Source of the DNA: Blastobasis lacticolella
Taxonomy: Eukaryota > Arthropoda > Insecta > Lepidoptera > Blastobasidae
NCBI GenBank assembly: GCA_905147135.1
Contig: LR990067.1
Span: forward strand, 7,998,001-8,062,000
DNA length: 64,000 nucleotides
Direction of reading: 5' to 3'
Shown: in pieces, positions 52,468 through 62,135 of the stretch
Layout of the letters: each line of letters opens with the position of its first letter
Numbering within the stretch: the first letter of the stretch is position 1
Notes under the pieces: generated by a model
The model's input: the letters and a program-made list of their open reading frames with translations, nothing else
The model's database searches: none
What the model was told of the DNA's origin: nothing
Program-made: the position numbers and the translations under genes

Positions 52468-52874
52468 GGAGCGACGGTGGCCTGGTGGTCGGGCTCGAAT
52501 CCCACTGCCGCCATGTACCAATGACTCTTTTCTGAGTGATGTAGAATACATTAGTTGAATACTAACCGATGCTCTTACGGTGAGGGAAAACATCGTGATG
52601 ACACCTGCACATTCAGGCGATTGTTTAACCGTGATCCAATCTGAGGGCGTATCGGCTATCTCAGTGGACAACTGAATTTGACATAAAAAAATCTGACACT
52701 ACTCTAATTTGGTAGACGCTATTGCCAGTTTTCAACGTAGATGACGCGGTGTAGAATTATCTAGTGTCAAATACAGTTGTCAACTGAGTTAGCCAATAGC
52801 CCCGCTGGTCAGGTTCCTCTGTTAACAGGGTCACGGAGGTCAGATGGCAGTCGCTCCACTGTAATTATCTGCTG
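52468..52874 (+). mobile_element. SINE A split by MITE Y
   Basis: Head GGTCGGGCTCGAATCCCACT, body to GTGATCCAATCTG at 52643, then MITE Y, then CTGGTCAGGTTCCTCTGTTA to the family 3' region. The last part is fused to a Helitron-like fragment. Confidence 0.85.
52644..52804. mobile_element. MITE Y (161 bases) with 3-base duplication
   Basis: Inverted ends AGGGCGTATCGGCTATCTCA and TGAGTTAGCCAATAGCCCCG extend for about 38 bases through the GACAACTG/CAGTTGTC block. CTG is present on both sides (52641-52643, 52805-52807) and once in intact SINE A copies. Confidence 0.85.
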
Positions 52875-52881
52875 TAACTGT

Positions 52882-52975
52882 TGAAAACCACTTTAAAATC
52901 CGTTGCGTCGTTTAAAATATCTAAGCGTACATGAACAGACGGCAAAGAAGCGACATTGTTTTATACTATGCATAG
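52882..52975 (-). mobile_element. Helitron-like 5' fragment
   Basis: TAAAATCCGTTGCGTCGTTT, ATCTAAGCGTACATGAACAG and TTTTATACTATGCATAG. Confidence 0.6.
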
Positions 52976-53712
52976 ACATGCGATATTATAACGTATCGCA
53001 ATATCGTAAAGTGTACTATATGTATACAACTCTTACAAGAGCAATCCTCCACCACCGCACCATCAGTCTTGCGTGTCACCTGGAGCTGGAGCCTCGCGTC
53101 GCCGTATGCAATTTCAATGACAAATTAACCCAATACGAGTAGCGTAGGTTATATACGAAAGTTGAATGTGTGCACACACTGCGCAGTTTAAAGGGGTGGC
53201 TGGATAGGGAACGTGTGCGAGGGGAGCAATGCATGTGAAATTGTCGGTTAGATAAATTAAGATGTTGACTTTATAGCGATATTTGCTTGTAACCTGAAGG
53301 TATAAAACATCTAGGGAGTCATATAACATATTTGAATGACTGCTCCATAAGTTATTTATGTTTTCGTTCTTCTTCCTCGTTCTATGTGTTCTTGTCATAT
53401 CGTGTTATTCGTATTAACTTCCGCCATAATTGTTTGTAAGTAATTTAATTTTAAATATCATTATAATGTTCTTCCAAATTATGTTTTTTTTCACAAACAC
53501 TTTACAATTCAGTCTTTATTTTTTATTTTTTCATTATTGTGTCTCCGCGAGGCAGCAATGTGGTGCTTACAGAAGCGTAGAAATGATAAAAATTTAATGA
53601 ATCTTATTACTTATGCTCAACTACATATATAGCCTAATGGGGAGTGAAGTGTGCTACACACTACAGTGCATCCATACACGATGGCATAATAAGTATAAAG
53701 TAGACAGGCACC
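52976..53712. other. No gene recognised
   Basis: Unique AT-rich sequence; the 94-codon minus frame at 53114-53398 resembles no family. Confidence 0.35.
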
Positions 53713-53842
53713 TTACAACTAGTGTCAAATAAGAAGAGACTTGGCGGGTCACGTGGTTCGACATGCTTAGTAGGCGATTACCTGCGCGAAATCCCCTCCA
53801 CTGCCATTTGACAGGTCTCTTCTTTCATGACGCGGATTATAC
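53713..53842 (+). repeat. 130-base element O, copy 2
   Basis: Same length as 41653-41782 with four substitutions and no gaps. One substitution converts a pair at the base of the inverted arms to a G-T (G-U) pair. Confidence 0.85.
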
Positions 53843-53964
53843 ACAATAATTTCCGAAGTCCTAGCTAGATATTAGTGTCATCCAGCCAGACACTCGCGAC
53901 GTGAAAGGGTAGGTATAATTCATTCATTTTATTCAGGTCACGTTACATTACTTGAATTTCCGAT

Positions 53965-54110
53965 TTATTACGTAATCTGGACGCCTTCAAGGCTAGAGTG
54001 AATAGGCTGTTCCTAGACAGGCATGCTCCATTTCGGCCGTCACTTACCACTAGGTGAGATGGCGGTCAAATGCCTGGCTAGTCCAATTATAGGCCTGTAT
54101 ATAAAAAAAA
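53965..54110 (+). pseudogene. LINE D1 C-terminus and tail
   Basis: AATCTGGACGCCTTCAAGGC and TAGAGTGAATAGGCTGTTCC encode NLDAFKARVNRLF; then GAGATGGCGGTCAAATGCCT and an A run. Confidence 0.75.
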
Positions 54111-54227
54111 TCTGCTAGTTTATGCATCGTATATTTACATTACTACGTGCGACGTTGACGACGCTGTACGAAGCCGAACAGGTCTACGACGATGTGAATT
54201 AGGTATTTGAGGTTCTTATTTGAGGTT

Positions 54228-54362
54228 TTTTTTTGTTACGTCATACAGTAGGCAAACAGGCAAGCGGGCCACCTGCTGGAAAGTGGTCGCCACTGCCTGT
54301 AGACATTAGCAACACCAAGAGTATCGCCAATGCGTTGCCCACCTCTATAACACGTTGCTCAT
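54228..54362 (-). mobile_element. SINE C / LINE D2 tail
   Basis: T run, AGGCAAACAGGCAAGCGGGC and CACCTCTATAACACGTTGCTC. Confidence 0.8.
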
Positions 54363-54619
54363 GCGGATAAACGGCCCTTTGTACTGGCTGTATGTTTCAT
54401 GATGTGTTTTTGTGCTATAAAGAGTAAGTATATCGTTCGGAAAACGCATTTTGCCCTGAGGAAATCAAAAAGCATTATCCTTGTTATATCCTAAATAGGT
54501 ACCTACGGAAAGCTGTTAACCACCAACGGGAAAATGGTTCCCTTTTATAGCATTTAACATACCTATAGCGTACGGATGGATAATATGGAAAATAAAGGAC
54601 AATATTAAAGGATTTTATT
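54363..54619. other. No feature recognised
   Basis: Unique AT-rich sequence. Confidence 0.3.
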
Positions 54620-54785
54620 TGTAACCATGATCCAATCTGGTCGGGTTCCCCTGGTAGCAGGGTCACGGAGGTCAGATGGTAGTCGTTCCACTGTAATTAC
54701 TTGATCGCCTAATCCTGGATCATGGTCAAGGCGGACCCAGGGCCCTCAATCTCGAGAGCACAACCGGGACATTAACTCCAAGATG
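54620..54785 (+). mobile_element. SINE A 3' half
   Basis: TAACCATGATCCAATCTGGT to GGGACATTAACTCCAAGATG. Confidence 0.8.
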
Positions 54786-55949
54786 ATTCTTTTTATTAAA
54801 GGAGTTTTATTGTCTTTTGGTGCCCATATTACCAATCATTAAGGTAGGTAGGTATGTAACTTAGTATCGGATAAAAGTTCGTGTCGTGCGGGTTTCACTA
54901 AGCGCGATGGAAGGTCAAAGAGGTCAATTTTAAGTACCTAACTATCAAGCTCACAAATCCATTACCATTAAGGTGAATGTTTCCCGAGCGCGCTCCATAC
55001 ACGGACGAACGTAGTTTGATCATATTTTCAATATTACCACTGACATTTTGTAGACTTGACCCAACACCAATGTTTATGCTTGTGGTTTGTCAGATTTTTG
55101 TTAAACTCCTCTTAAGAAGCATATTCATGCACGGATGTTAAATACAAGGTGCTTTTATAGAATATCGATAGAGACAGTAAACTAGCAAACTAAAATAAAT
55201 TAGTCTTGTTGTTAAAAGGCACCGGTAAACAGGAAATATATTGTATTTATTAAATTTACTATTTATTGCACACAATATAGAAATTCAGAGATGTAAGATA
55301 GATATAACTGACACAAAAGACACTACTTATTTCTAAAAAAAATTCTTTCTAGCAGGCCTACAGAAGGAAGGTGTATTTCTGATACTATAACAATTATAAC
55401 ATTTAAATTAATCGATGACTAAAACAATGTTCAAAAATTACGGGAAATTAGTAGAGAACTACAAAAATTTGAATGCGACATTATTCTCGACTAAAATAGC
55501 CTTATCACTTTTATTACTACTTTTATAAAAGTTTTCAATTCCACATCAAAAACAAACCAGTCATTCATGACTCATGATACAGCACGAACAGAGTCACCAG
55601 CAGAAGCCTACATACATACATATTACCAAAATACATGTAACGCGACACCTGCAACGTCCTATCAATTTTCAAAACACTCTCCCACACGATTACACAATTA
55701 ACGTAGGCACTTACATTGTATCAGATCCATTATCACTTTGATAAACAGCGTACAACGTACCGAAACTGTCAAATCATGCGTCGTAGTTAGTATGACGCGG
55801 ATCAGAAACACGGCTTGGACTTACGCGATCATATCGACGACGATTTTGGCGCGGTAAACTGGTCGGAATGTTTTTACGGATTTCTGGATTCGTACCACAG
55901 ATTTAGAAACTGTTTTCTGTTATAGTTATTTATCGGTTTCGATATAACA
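54786..55949. other. Long unique stretch, no gene recognised
   Basis: No repeat copy, coding frame or conserved motif was seen over about 1.1 kb, consistent with intron sequence. Confidence 0.4.
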
Positions 55950-56140
55950 AAGGGCTCAGATGACGGTAAAATGTCTAGCTAGTCTAAATAAGAAAAAAGG
56001 AATAACATATACCTAATATACTAAAATATTAACGTTTGTTGCTCCAGCACGCAAAAACGGCTGGACAGATTTGGATGCTGTGACAGACAGATAGTTTATA
56101 ACCTGACAAGATGAAGTCGTGGGCAGAAGCTAGAAATTTT
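55950..56140 (+). mobile_element. LINE D1 tail scrap and Helitron-like scrap
   Basis: GGGCTCAGATGACGGTAAAA (LINE D1 tail) to 56000, then GCTGGACAGATTTGGATGCT and GTCGTGGGCAGAAGCTAG, the end of a common lepidopteran Helitron-type repeat. Confidence 0.45.
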
Positions 56141-56198
56141 GAGTCAATACGATATATGATCCCTGCAATAGATTTTAATAATGATTATTGTATTGTGG

Positions 56199-56466
56199 CC
56201 GTGTGGTGTTCAGCAGAGTAGAATAGTACCAACCTCTTACACTCATGGGTGTCGTACAAGGCGACTAATGTTTTCGAGGCAAAAGATCAAGAGTCTCCGT
56301 AGTCTGGAAAATACGCAGCAGCATTTTCCATTGTTATATTTAAACACTGCTATCTCTACCCCGCCTGCCAAGCGTGGAGATTATGGCAATAACCTCCCCT
56401 TTCGTGGGAGAGGCCCTAAGTCCTGCAGTGAACTGTTACGGGCTGTGATGATGATGATGATGATTG
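56199..56466 (+). mobile_element. SINE B, full length with (GAT)n tail
   Basis: CCGTGTGGTGTTCAGCAGAG to GGGCTGTGATGATGATGATG. The GAT run at 56447-56464 suggests an RTE-type LINE as the mobilising partner (inference). Confidence 0.85.
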
Positions 56467-56508
56467 TATTTAATGATCCTACTTAATGCGCTAGATGCCT
56501 GACCGTTC

Positions 56509-56857
56509 GAAGGAGCCGAGTGGTTAAGGTATCTGACTCGTAAGCGAGAGGTACGGGTTTGAATCCCACTGCAGCCATGTACCATAGACTCTTTTCTGAG
56601 TTATGTACATTAGATGAATGATTAGCGATGCTCTTACGGTGAGGGAAAACACCGCAATGAAACCTGTACATTCAGGCGACTGAATGTGTAACGATGACCC
56701 AATCTGGTCAGGTTCCCTTGCCAGCAGGGTCACGGAGGTCAGATGGCAGTCGCTCTACAATAATTACCTGATCTGCCAAATCCTTCATCATGGTCAAGGC
56801 GGACCCCAGGCCCTCGCGCGCGACACCAACAACCGGAATATAAACGCCATCATGATT
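56509..56857 (+). mobile_element. SINE A, full length
   Basis: GAGCCGAGTGGTTAAGGTAT (A box region), ACTCGTAAGCGAGAGG, ACGGGTTTGAATCCCACTGC (B box), body and GGCGGACCCCAGGCCCTCGC end. Confidence 0.85.
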
Positions 56858-57262
56858 ATTATTATGCCTGACCATTCAAACCGGAACACAACAACCAATC
56901 TAAATAGATACAACTGTGGTTCCCACAACGTGCTCCTTGCACCCGAGTCAAGGTAGATTAAGTGTTATCTCAACTATACAGAATGTTATAAGCTCCAACT
57001 GCACTGCGTGTAGGTATAGATTATTATTCAATTGCCGGTGAAGGACTAGTGAAGACAGTAATTTATGGAAGCAATATAAAGTTGCCAAGTTCACTGACAG
57101 CACTAGGTCTTGTTTGCTTTAATTTCGTCAATATCTAAACGGTTACTATAAAGAGTTGAGATTAAATGTTTTGTACGCATGTCATGGATAAACTCAAAAA
57201 GACTTAAAAATTCACCTAAAGAAAGCTACGGGCAAATTTTCATTTCATACAATTTTATTTAT
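56858..57262. other. No feature recognised
   Basis: Unique AT-rich sequence. Confidence 0.35.
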
Positions 57263-57400
57263 ATCAGCCTGAATCATCCCACTGCTGGGCAAATGCCTCC
57301 CCTCTATTCTTTCATACTTTGCGATCGTTTGCTATGCAGTGCCTGTCGAACGCCGACAACTCATCTCTCCATAGTCTTTTGGGTCTGCCGCGACTTTATA
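57263..57400 (-). mobile_element. RTE-type LINE 3' scrap
   Basis: TCATCCCACTGCTGGGCAAA and TCTTTTGGGTCTGCCGCGAC, the antisense of an RTE 3' end; similar at 63745-63800. Confidence 0.5.
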
Positions 57401-57589
57401 CAATAACTTTACCTTAAACGAAAATTGCAACAATGTAGCCCAAGGTCTCAAAATGCCTCTAGAAGTCATTTGCTGAGGGTAATTCTGGCTACGGCTGCAC
57501 TGACACTGATTTGCTTAGCGCCGGACAGCGAGTAGGGAAGCCACCAAACAAGGCACCAAGCGCGCATATTTCGCTACCATCTAGACGCC

Positions 57590-57870
57590 TAGGCTTTCAT
57601 CATTTCAGCTACCCGCTGATGGGCCTTCCCCAGAGATCTCCACAAAGGCCGGACCTGTACCTTCCGCATCCAGCTGGTACCTGCGATCTTGACCAGGTCG
57701 TCGACCCACCTTGTGGGAGGCCTACCCACGCTACGTCTTTCGGTACGTGGTCGCCACTCGAGAACTATACTGCCCCATCGGCCATCTGTTCTTCGAGCCA
57801 CTGCCAGTTTAGCCTGGCAATCCTTAGGGCTATGTCGGTGACTTTGGTTCACTTACGGATCTAGGTTACG
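57590..57870 (-). pseudogene. RTE LINE 3' fragment
   Basis: The minus-strand frame reads RRTDGRWGSIVLEWRPRTER, then RSVGRPPTRWVDDLVKIAG and SWMRKVQVRPLWRSLGKAHQ. Truncated both in the body and at the 5' side; the tail is ATGATGAAAG. Confidence 0.85.
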
Positions 57871-57986
57871 GCTAGGTATATGGTACTTCATTATCTCGAT
57901 GAATCTACCTCGATGGTACATTTCGTCGATAGGTCGCTCGAAAAGTAAAACTAATAAAATATATAGTACCATTAGTTAATTGTTTG

Positions 57987-58241
57987 TATAGTGCATTCTT
58001 GATGGAACTCCATTGTATGATAGAATTAAAAGACTTTTACACAAGTTTTACCATAATTAAAATATACTTAATATATTGCGACCGGTTTCGAATGAATCAA
58101 CATCAGGCAGTTGACAGGCAACTGGATTGCCCGGTGATGATTCATTCGAAATTTGTCGCAATATTATAAGTTTATTTTAATCTTAGTGAAATTTGTGTAA
58201 AAGTCCTTCAAGTAATGGAGTTTCATCAAGTATGCACTATA
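57987..58241. mobile_element. Foldback MITE M (255 bases)
   Basis: Ends TATAGTGCATTCTTGATGGA / CATCAAGTATGCACTATA. Further inverted blocks inward (GACTTTTACACAAGTTT; TATTGCGACCGGTTTCGAAT) show arms of about 90-100 bases. TA at each end may be the target duplication. Confidence 0.75.
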
Positions 58242-59494
58242 GAAACTATTAACTAAACGTATTTTATGTATATTTTATAAGTATTTACTGAGGTACTGAC
58301 CTTTAGAGGTTACGACCCATCGATGAAATGTACCAGCGAGGTAATGATCGTCGAGGTAACGCCATCGAATGTTAGTAGCGCCAAAATACACGCGTGAGAA
58401 AACTGTGGGAAAGGGCTGCCAGTGTTGTTATATTCCGCTTTTAAGGATCATCATCATCCGTAGGACATCCACTGCTGAACAAAGCGACAGAGCTTCGTGG
58501 CATGACGCTTGAGTATTGGGACTCTAGAGGCAATGCCGATAACTTTAGCTCTGAACACAAAGTAATACGAAATAAAACAACTATTCACAGATTATTTTTG
58601 AATTTGGAATGTCCGAGCATCGCGTACACAAAACAGGAAATTATCCTGCGTAGCTTAACAGAATTTGTCGCAAGCGAGAGAGCGTGGTGACGCTAGCTCT
58701 GTCGATTAGCGTTGAAGTAAGCGAGATAGAAAGTTGTATCTCGGCAAAGTTCGTCATGGTACGGGTGCTCCCAATGTGATTCCCGACAGAACCCATGTCG
58801 TTCTTCAGGCAACGTAATTGAAAATCTCTTTTTCGATAAATGAATGTAATAGCTTATGCCCGCGACATGAGGTAGATTTTTAACATTTTTACGTACTACA
58901 GTTGTCGAAATCTAAAAAGACTATTTTGACAGGTGTCATCATTTCCTTGTTACCACATTATAGAGTTCATTTTGCATTACATTCTGTCGCGCATAATAGA
59001 AAATAGACTTTATGTCGTGGACACAAGGTAATGATGACAGTGTCAGAATTGGCTTCGTAGACCTCGACAACTTTAAATACGATACCTAGAATCTATAGAA
59101 AAACCCAATGTAGTCAGAACAAGCTATATCTACATTTCAATTTTCCTGTTCACCTATCAAGCTATGCATTCTATCTCCGTACTACCCAGAACTAATTAAA
59201 ATAATACCGTTCAAACTCACTAATGAGATTCCTTTCCATTCCACCAATGTTAACACGAAAATTTGGGGCAAAGTAAAATACCTGCAAACACAATTATAAT
59301 TTCAAACACGCTCTTGCTTATTATATGCCTATCTGTTCCCAAAACACAGAGCAGACCTTTGTGGGCTTAATTGCTATTCAAACTGGGCTCCCAAATGGGA
59401 AGGTGTTTATTGTACTAACCAAATTAGGCTAAGCAATTTGTGTGTTAGATATGCTTTGAATATTTTATCTATATTTCCATAGACATACATAACA
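58242..59494. other. Mostly unique; RTE tail scrap at 58448-58490
   Basis: CATCATCATCCGTAGGACAT and CCACTGCTGAACAAAG are the antisense RTE tail. The rest is unique intron-like sequence. Confidence 0.4.
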
Positions 59495-59605
59495 AAATGG
59501 ATTACGATAGCCCCTGGTATTGCAAATGTCCATGGGCTGCGGGGACTGCTTACCAACAGGCAGGTCGTTAGCTTGTTTGCCACCTTAGTAGCATAAAAAT
59601 AATAG
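59495..59605 (+). mobile_element. LINE tail S2
   Basis: GGTATTGCAAATGTCCATGG and CTTACCAACAGGCAGGTCGT then TTAGCTTGTTTGCCACC. Confidence 0.65.
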
Positions 59606-59905
59606 AATCTATAGCCTACTACTCTGAGGTTCTCACTTCCGCAGTTCAGATATCTGTAAACAGTGAACTTTGATCCAGCAGGATACCGAATCTAATTATC
59701 CTATTATGGTTCTGGGATAAAATAGTGTAATTTCCTGTTAGTAAACGAATTTTTAAATGAGGTTTAGTAGTATAGGCGATTTACCACAAAACTAACAAAC
59801 CCAACCACAAAACTTACAAACTTTTCCTGTTTATTGTATTAGTATAGATAAATGCACAGGTTTTCTCTTTATTTGTGGCAAACATTAAGACTAGTCACTA
59901 ATTAC

Positions 59906-60077
59906 GGTGACCGAGTGTAAATATGATCTAATCTGGTCAGGTTCCCCTGGTAGCAGGGTCAAAGAGGTCAAATGGCAGTCACTGCATTGCAATTACCTCA
60001 TCTGCCAAATCCTGGATCATGGCGGACATTGTGCCCTCGCAAGCGCGGGTGCAACCAAGACACAAGTCAAGATGATA
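59906..60077 (+). mobile_element. SINE A 3' half
   Basis: AATCTGGTCAGGTTCCCCTG to GACACAAGTCAAGATGAT. Confidence 0.8.
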
Positions 60078-60189
60078 TTTATTTTTAAGTAGCCTAAGAT
60101 ACAACTTTAAAAGTCATTCATTCAACGTAATTTATGTTTATGGTTTATTAGAACAGTTGTTTTGCAATGTAGGAAGATACTTAATTAGA

Positions 60190-60612
60190 GTAAGTCTCAG
60201 GGAAATGTGAGTAATAGGTGCCTAAACCTGCCAATATTAGAAAAGATGTGCAGAGGGATTAGCAGACCTCTCCCTCTGGAGATCTTTCCCTTTTTCGTAA
60301 ATAAATAAATTACTGATTTCAAAAAGTTTGTTGGACCCTTGTGATGAAAATAATGTACAAAGTCATGGAAAGAGTTCCCTGAAGAGTACAAATGGAGTTC
60401 TTTCTTTGATTAGTTAAAAGGTTTTTATGAGGTCGGCAACATGAGAGTGATCAATATTACTGAAAGAGTGTTTGCATTTCAATACCAATGTAATGAAATG
60501 CAAATGCCCTTTCGGATAGTATGTTTGCAGCATAGGACCTATCCTAATGTCACAGGCAGCAGTGACCACTTTCCATCAGGTTGCCGGTTGTTGTTATCTA
60601 CTATATGCCATA
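60190..60612 (+). mobile_element. Mosaic SINE/LINE tail
   Basis: GAAGAGTACAAATGGAGTTC and TTTTTATGAGGTCGGCAAC correspond to 43310-43370. AGTGACCACTTTCCATCAGG (60559) is the LINE D2/SINE C-type tail. The 97-codon frame across 60441-60734 is not a gene. Confidence 0.5.
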
Positions 60613-60959
60613 AAAGAACCACAGACTATGGTAACTTCATTGCTGCCATAGTAGCAGTAAAATTACTGGAAAAAGTGGTCTACAATCCAAGAAAAACCAC
60701 AAATATACACATCTACCTAATATCACACCTTTAACCATAAGGGTTAGATAAGAAGAGAACAAATTCTTCCAATTGGAGTTGGAATTCATACATTTCTACA
60801 AAAGCTAACTTAATGTACAGACCTACATAATAATAAATAACATAATAATAACACTCTGAAACATTGATAATAATATACAATATTTATTTCCATGGAATTA
60901 AAGTTATTTTTGGCCTGTAGCCGCTGCGAGCAAAGATTGGAAGAGTGGGTGGGTAAGTT
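60613..60959. other. No feature recognised
   Basis: AT-rich unique sequence. Confidence 0.35.
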
Positions 60960-61748
60960 GTGAGGATTTTACCGTCCTAATAAGCTTATATATTTTATTT
61001 ACTTGAATCTAATAATATATTTTGGAACTGGTTAATTATTATTTAATGTGACATTCTAAATTCATAACCGTGACGCGAAATAATGATAGGACATTTCACA
61101 TTACAATTCACATTAAATTTGATTTTGTTCATGATTGTTGATATACTTTCGTGTTTTGTTACGTATCCCGTAAATCAAAACATGTCGAACTTTATATATC
61201 TATAAGACCATGTAATTAACACTGTGTTGACGAATAAATAAATATGAATATCAATAGTAGTAATAAAAACTTGAAAGTAATTCGCCGGTGCATGCCAACC
61301 GGCGTATTGCTTTGTTTGTAAACAAATATCATATGATGCGAGTGTCGGCGTCGGCTATAATAATTTTCATATTTCCAGTACACATTCCCCTAGCAAATAC
61401 CAAAAAATCAACTCGTTTCGCCTAAAACCCAGCCGATAATTGGCTTTTGAGTGAGATATGGACCTTTTATTCCCTTTGATAACACACCATGCGGTAATAG
61501 CGCGCCAATTTTGACATTTATTTCAGAACACGTGTAAATCAGTAAACAAATGTTTTCTATAAGAATTTACATAAAAATAACGAAAAATTACTCTGTGCAT
61601 CTCCTAAATAGAGTAAATTGTAAGTTTTACAAAGAAATAAAGTATTTTCGAGATAATATAACGCCCCTAGCGGTGGCTAAACGAAACACCAAACACATAA
61701 TGGCCGACCGTACAGTAGTTACGATGATTGAAACTAAATGCGCAAAAT
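60960..61748 (-). other. E(Pc): Start of E(Pc) intron 1, no feature recognised
   Basis: Non-repeat, AT-rich sequence directly downstream of the exon 1 donor on the minus strand. It contains a short GC hairpin (CGCCGGT...ACCGGCG near 61283-61304) but no coding signal. A LINE-like 3' tail may lie at about 60870-60960. Confidence 0.5.
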
Positions 61749-61754
61749 ACTTAC
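61749..61754 (-). other. E(Pc): Splice donor of E(Pc) intron 1
   Basis: On the minus strand GTAAGT follows the AGC codon ending ...KEEES. It matches the metazoan donor consensus, and it sits at the point where conserved E(Pc) sequence stops, just before the expected EHHLQ segment. Confidence 0.9.
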
Positions 61755-61907
61755 GCTTTCCTCCTCCTTTTCCATCCCAGAGGGCATCTGAGGTACGGCA
61801 CGATTTATCGCCGAGTAGTCCGGAAGATCCGGGAGCTCCTCGGCGAGATATATGGGCATTGGCTTCGACGCATCCAGGGCCCTCGCCCTAAACGAGAGCT
61901 TCGACAT
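61755..61907 (-). CDS. E(Pc): Enhancer of Polycomb, first coding exon (partial gene)
   Basis: The exon encodes 51 residues beginning MSKLSFRARALDASKP, continuing through EELPDLPDYSAINRAVPQ and ending in MEKEEES. This is the invariant N-terminus of the Enhancer of Polycomb (EPC1/EPC2/E(Pc)) EPcA domain; in human and fly the next residues are (E/C)EHHLQ. E(Pc) is a scaffold subunit of the nuclear NuA4/Tip60 histone acetyltransferase complex, where its N-terminal region binds the catalytic and ING subunits. The start is the ATG at 61907: it sits in a good insect context (CAACAAAATG), and an in-frame TAA at 61967-61965 lies upstream with no intervening ATG (only a GTG at 61952). The exon ends on a whole codon (phase 0) before GTAAGT. 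No frameshift is seen. The remaining exons would lie at lower coordinates and were not found. The family assignment is very secure; absence of the rest of the gene is inference from reading by eye. Confidence 0.95.
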
Positions 61908-62135
61908 TTTGTTGACAGAACAAAACACGCTAGCGTCGACACAAAAATGCACTAATAAAACACTTTATAGCTCCACTAGGAGGTCCTAATGGACCGTAAA
62001 CAGCACTTTACACACTCTAGTTCGTTCCCATGGTTAATTTTTGCACACACTCAGTCACAATTAGTGAAAAACAATAACGAAAATTCACATATTGAGCGTA
62101 CTTTGCAGAAAGCCATCATGGCGGCTTTCCGTTTG
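61908..62135 (-). promoter_or_regulatory. E(Pc): E(Pc) 5' leader and proximal promoter region
   Basis: This is sequence immediately upstream of the start codon on the minus strand. It holds a four-codon upstream ORF (ATG at 62031-62029, TAG at 62019-62017, encoding MGTN) and an inverted GCCAT pair inside the dyad GAAAGCC...GGCTTTC at 62108-62129. GCCAT is the core of the PHO/YY1 binding site. The transcription start was not identified and no TATA box is evident. The upstream ORF matters only if the leader extends past 62031. Confidence 0.55.

Noticed and set aside
56509..56580. Possible functional tRNA gene (ACTCGTA anticodon-like loop)
   Set aside because: The tRNA-like segment continues directly into SINE A body and is repeated many times with mismatched stems, so it is a SINE promoter head.
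57511..57864. 117-codon plus-strand frame
   Set aside because: Antisense shadow of the RTE fragment on the minus strand.
61550..61891. 113-codon plus-strand frame over the E(Pc) exon
   Set aside because: The minus strand encodes the conserved E(Pc) N-terminus; the plus frame is its shadow.
61908..61952. N-terminal extension of E(Pc) starting at GTG 61952
   Set aside because: GTG is not an expected start here, an in-frame stop lies just upstream, and conservation begins exactly at the ATG at 61907.
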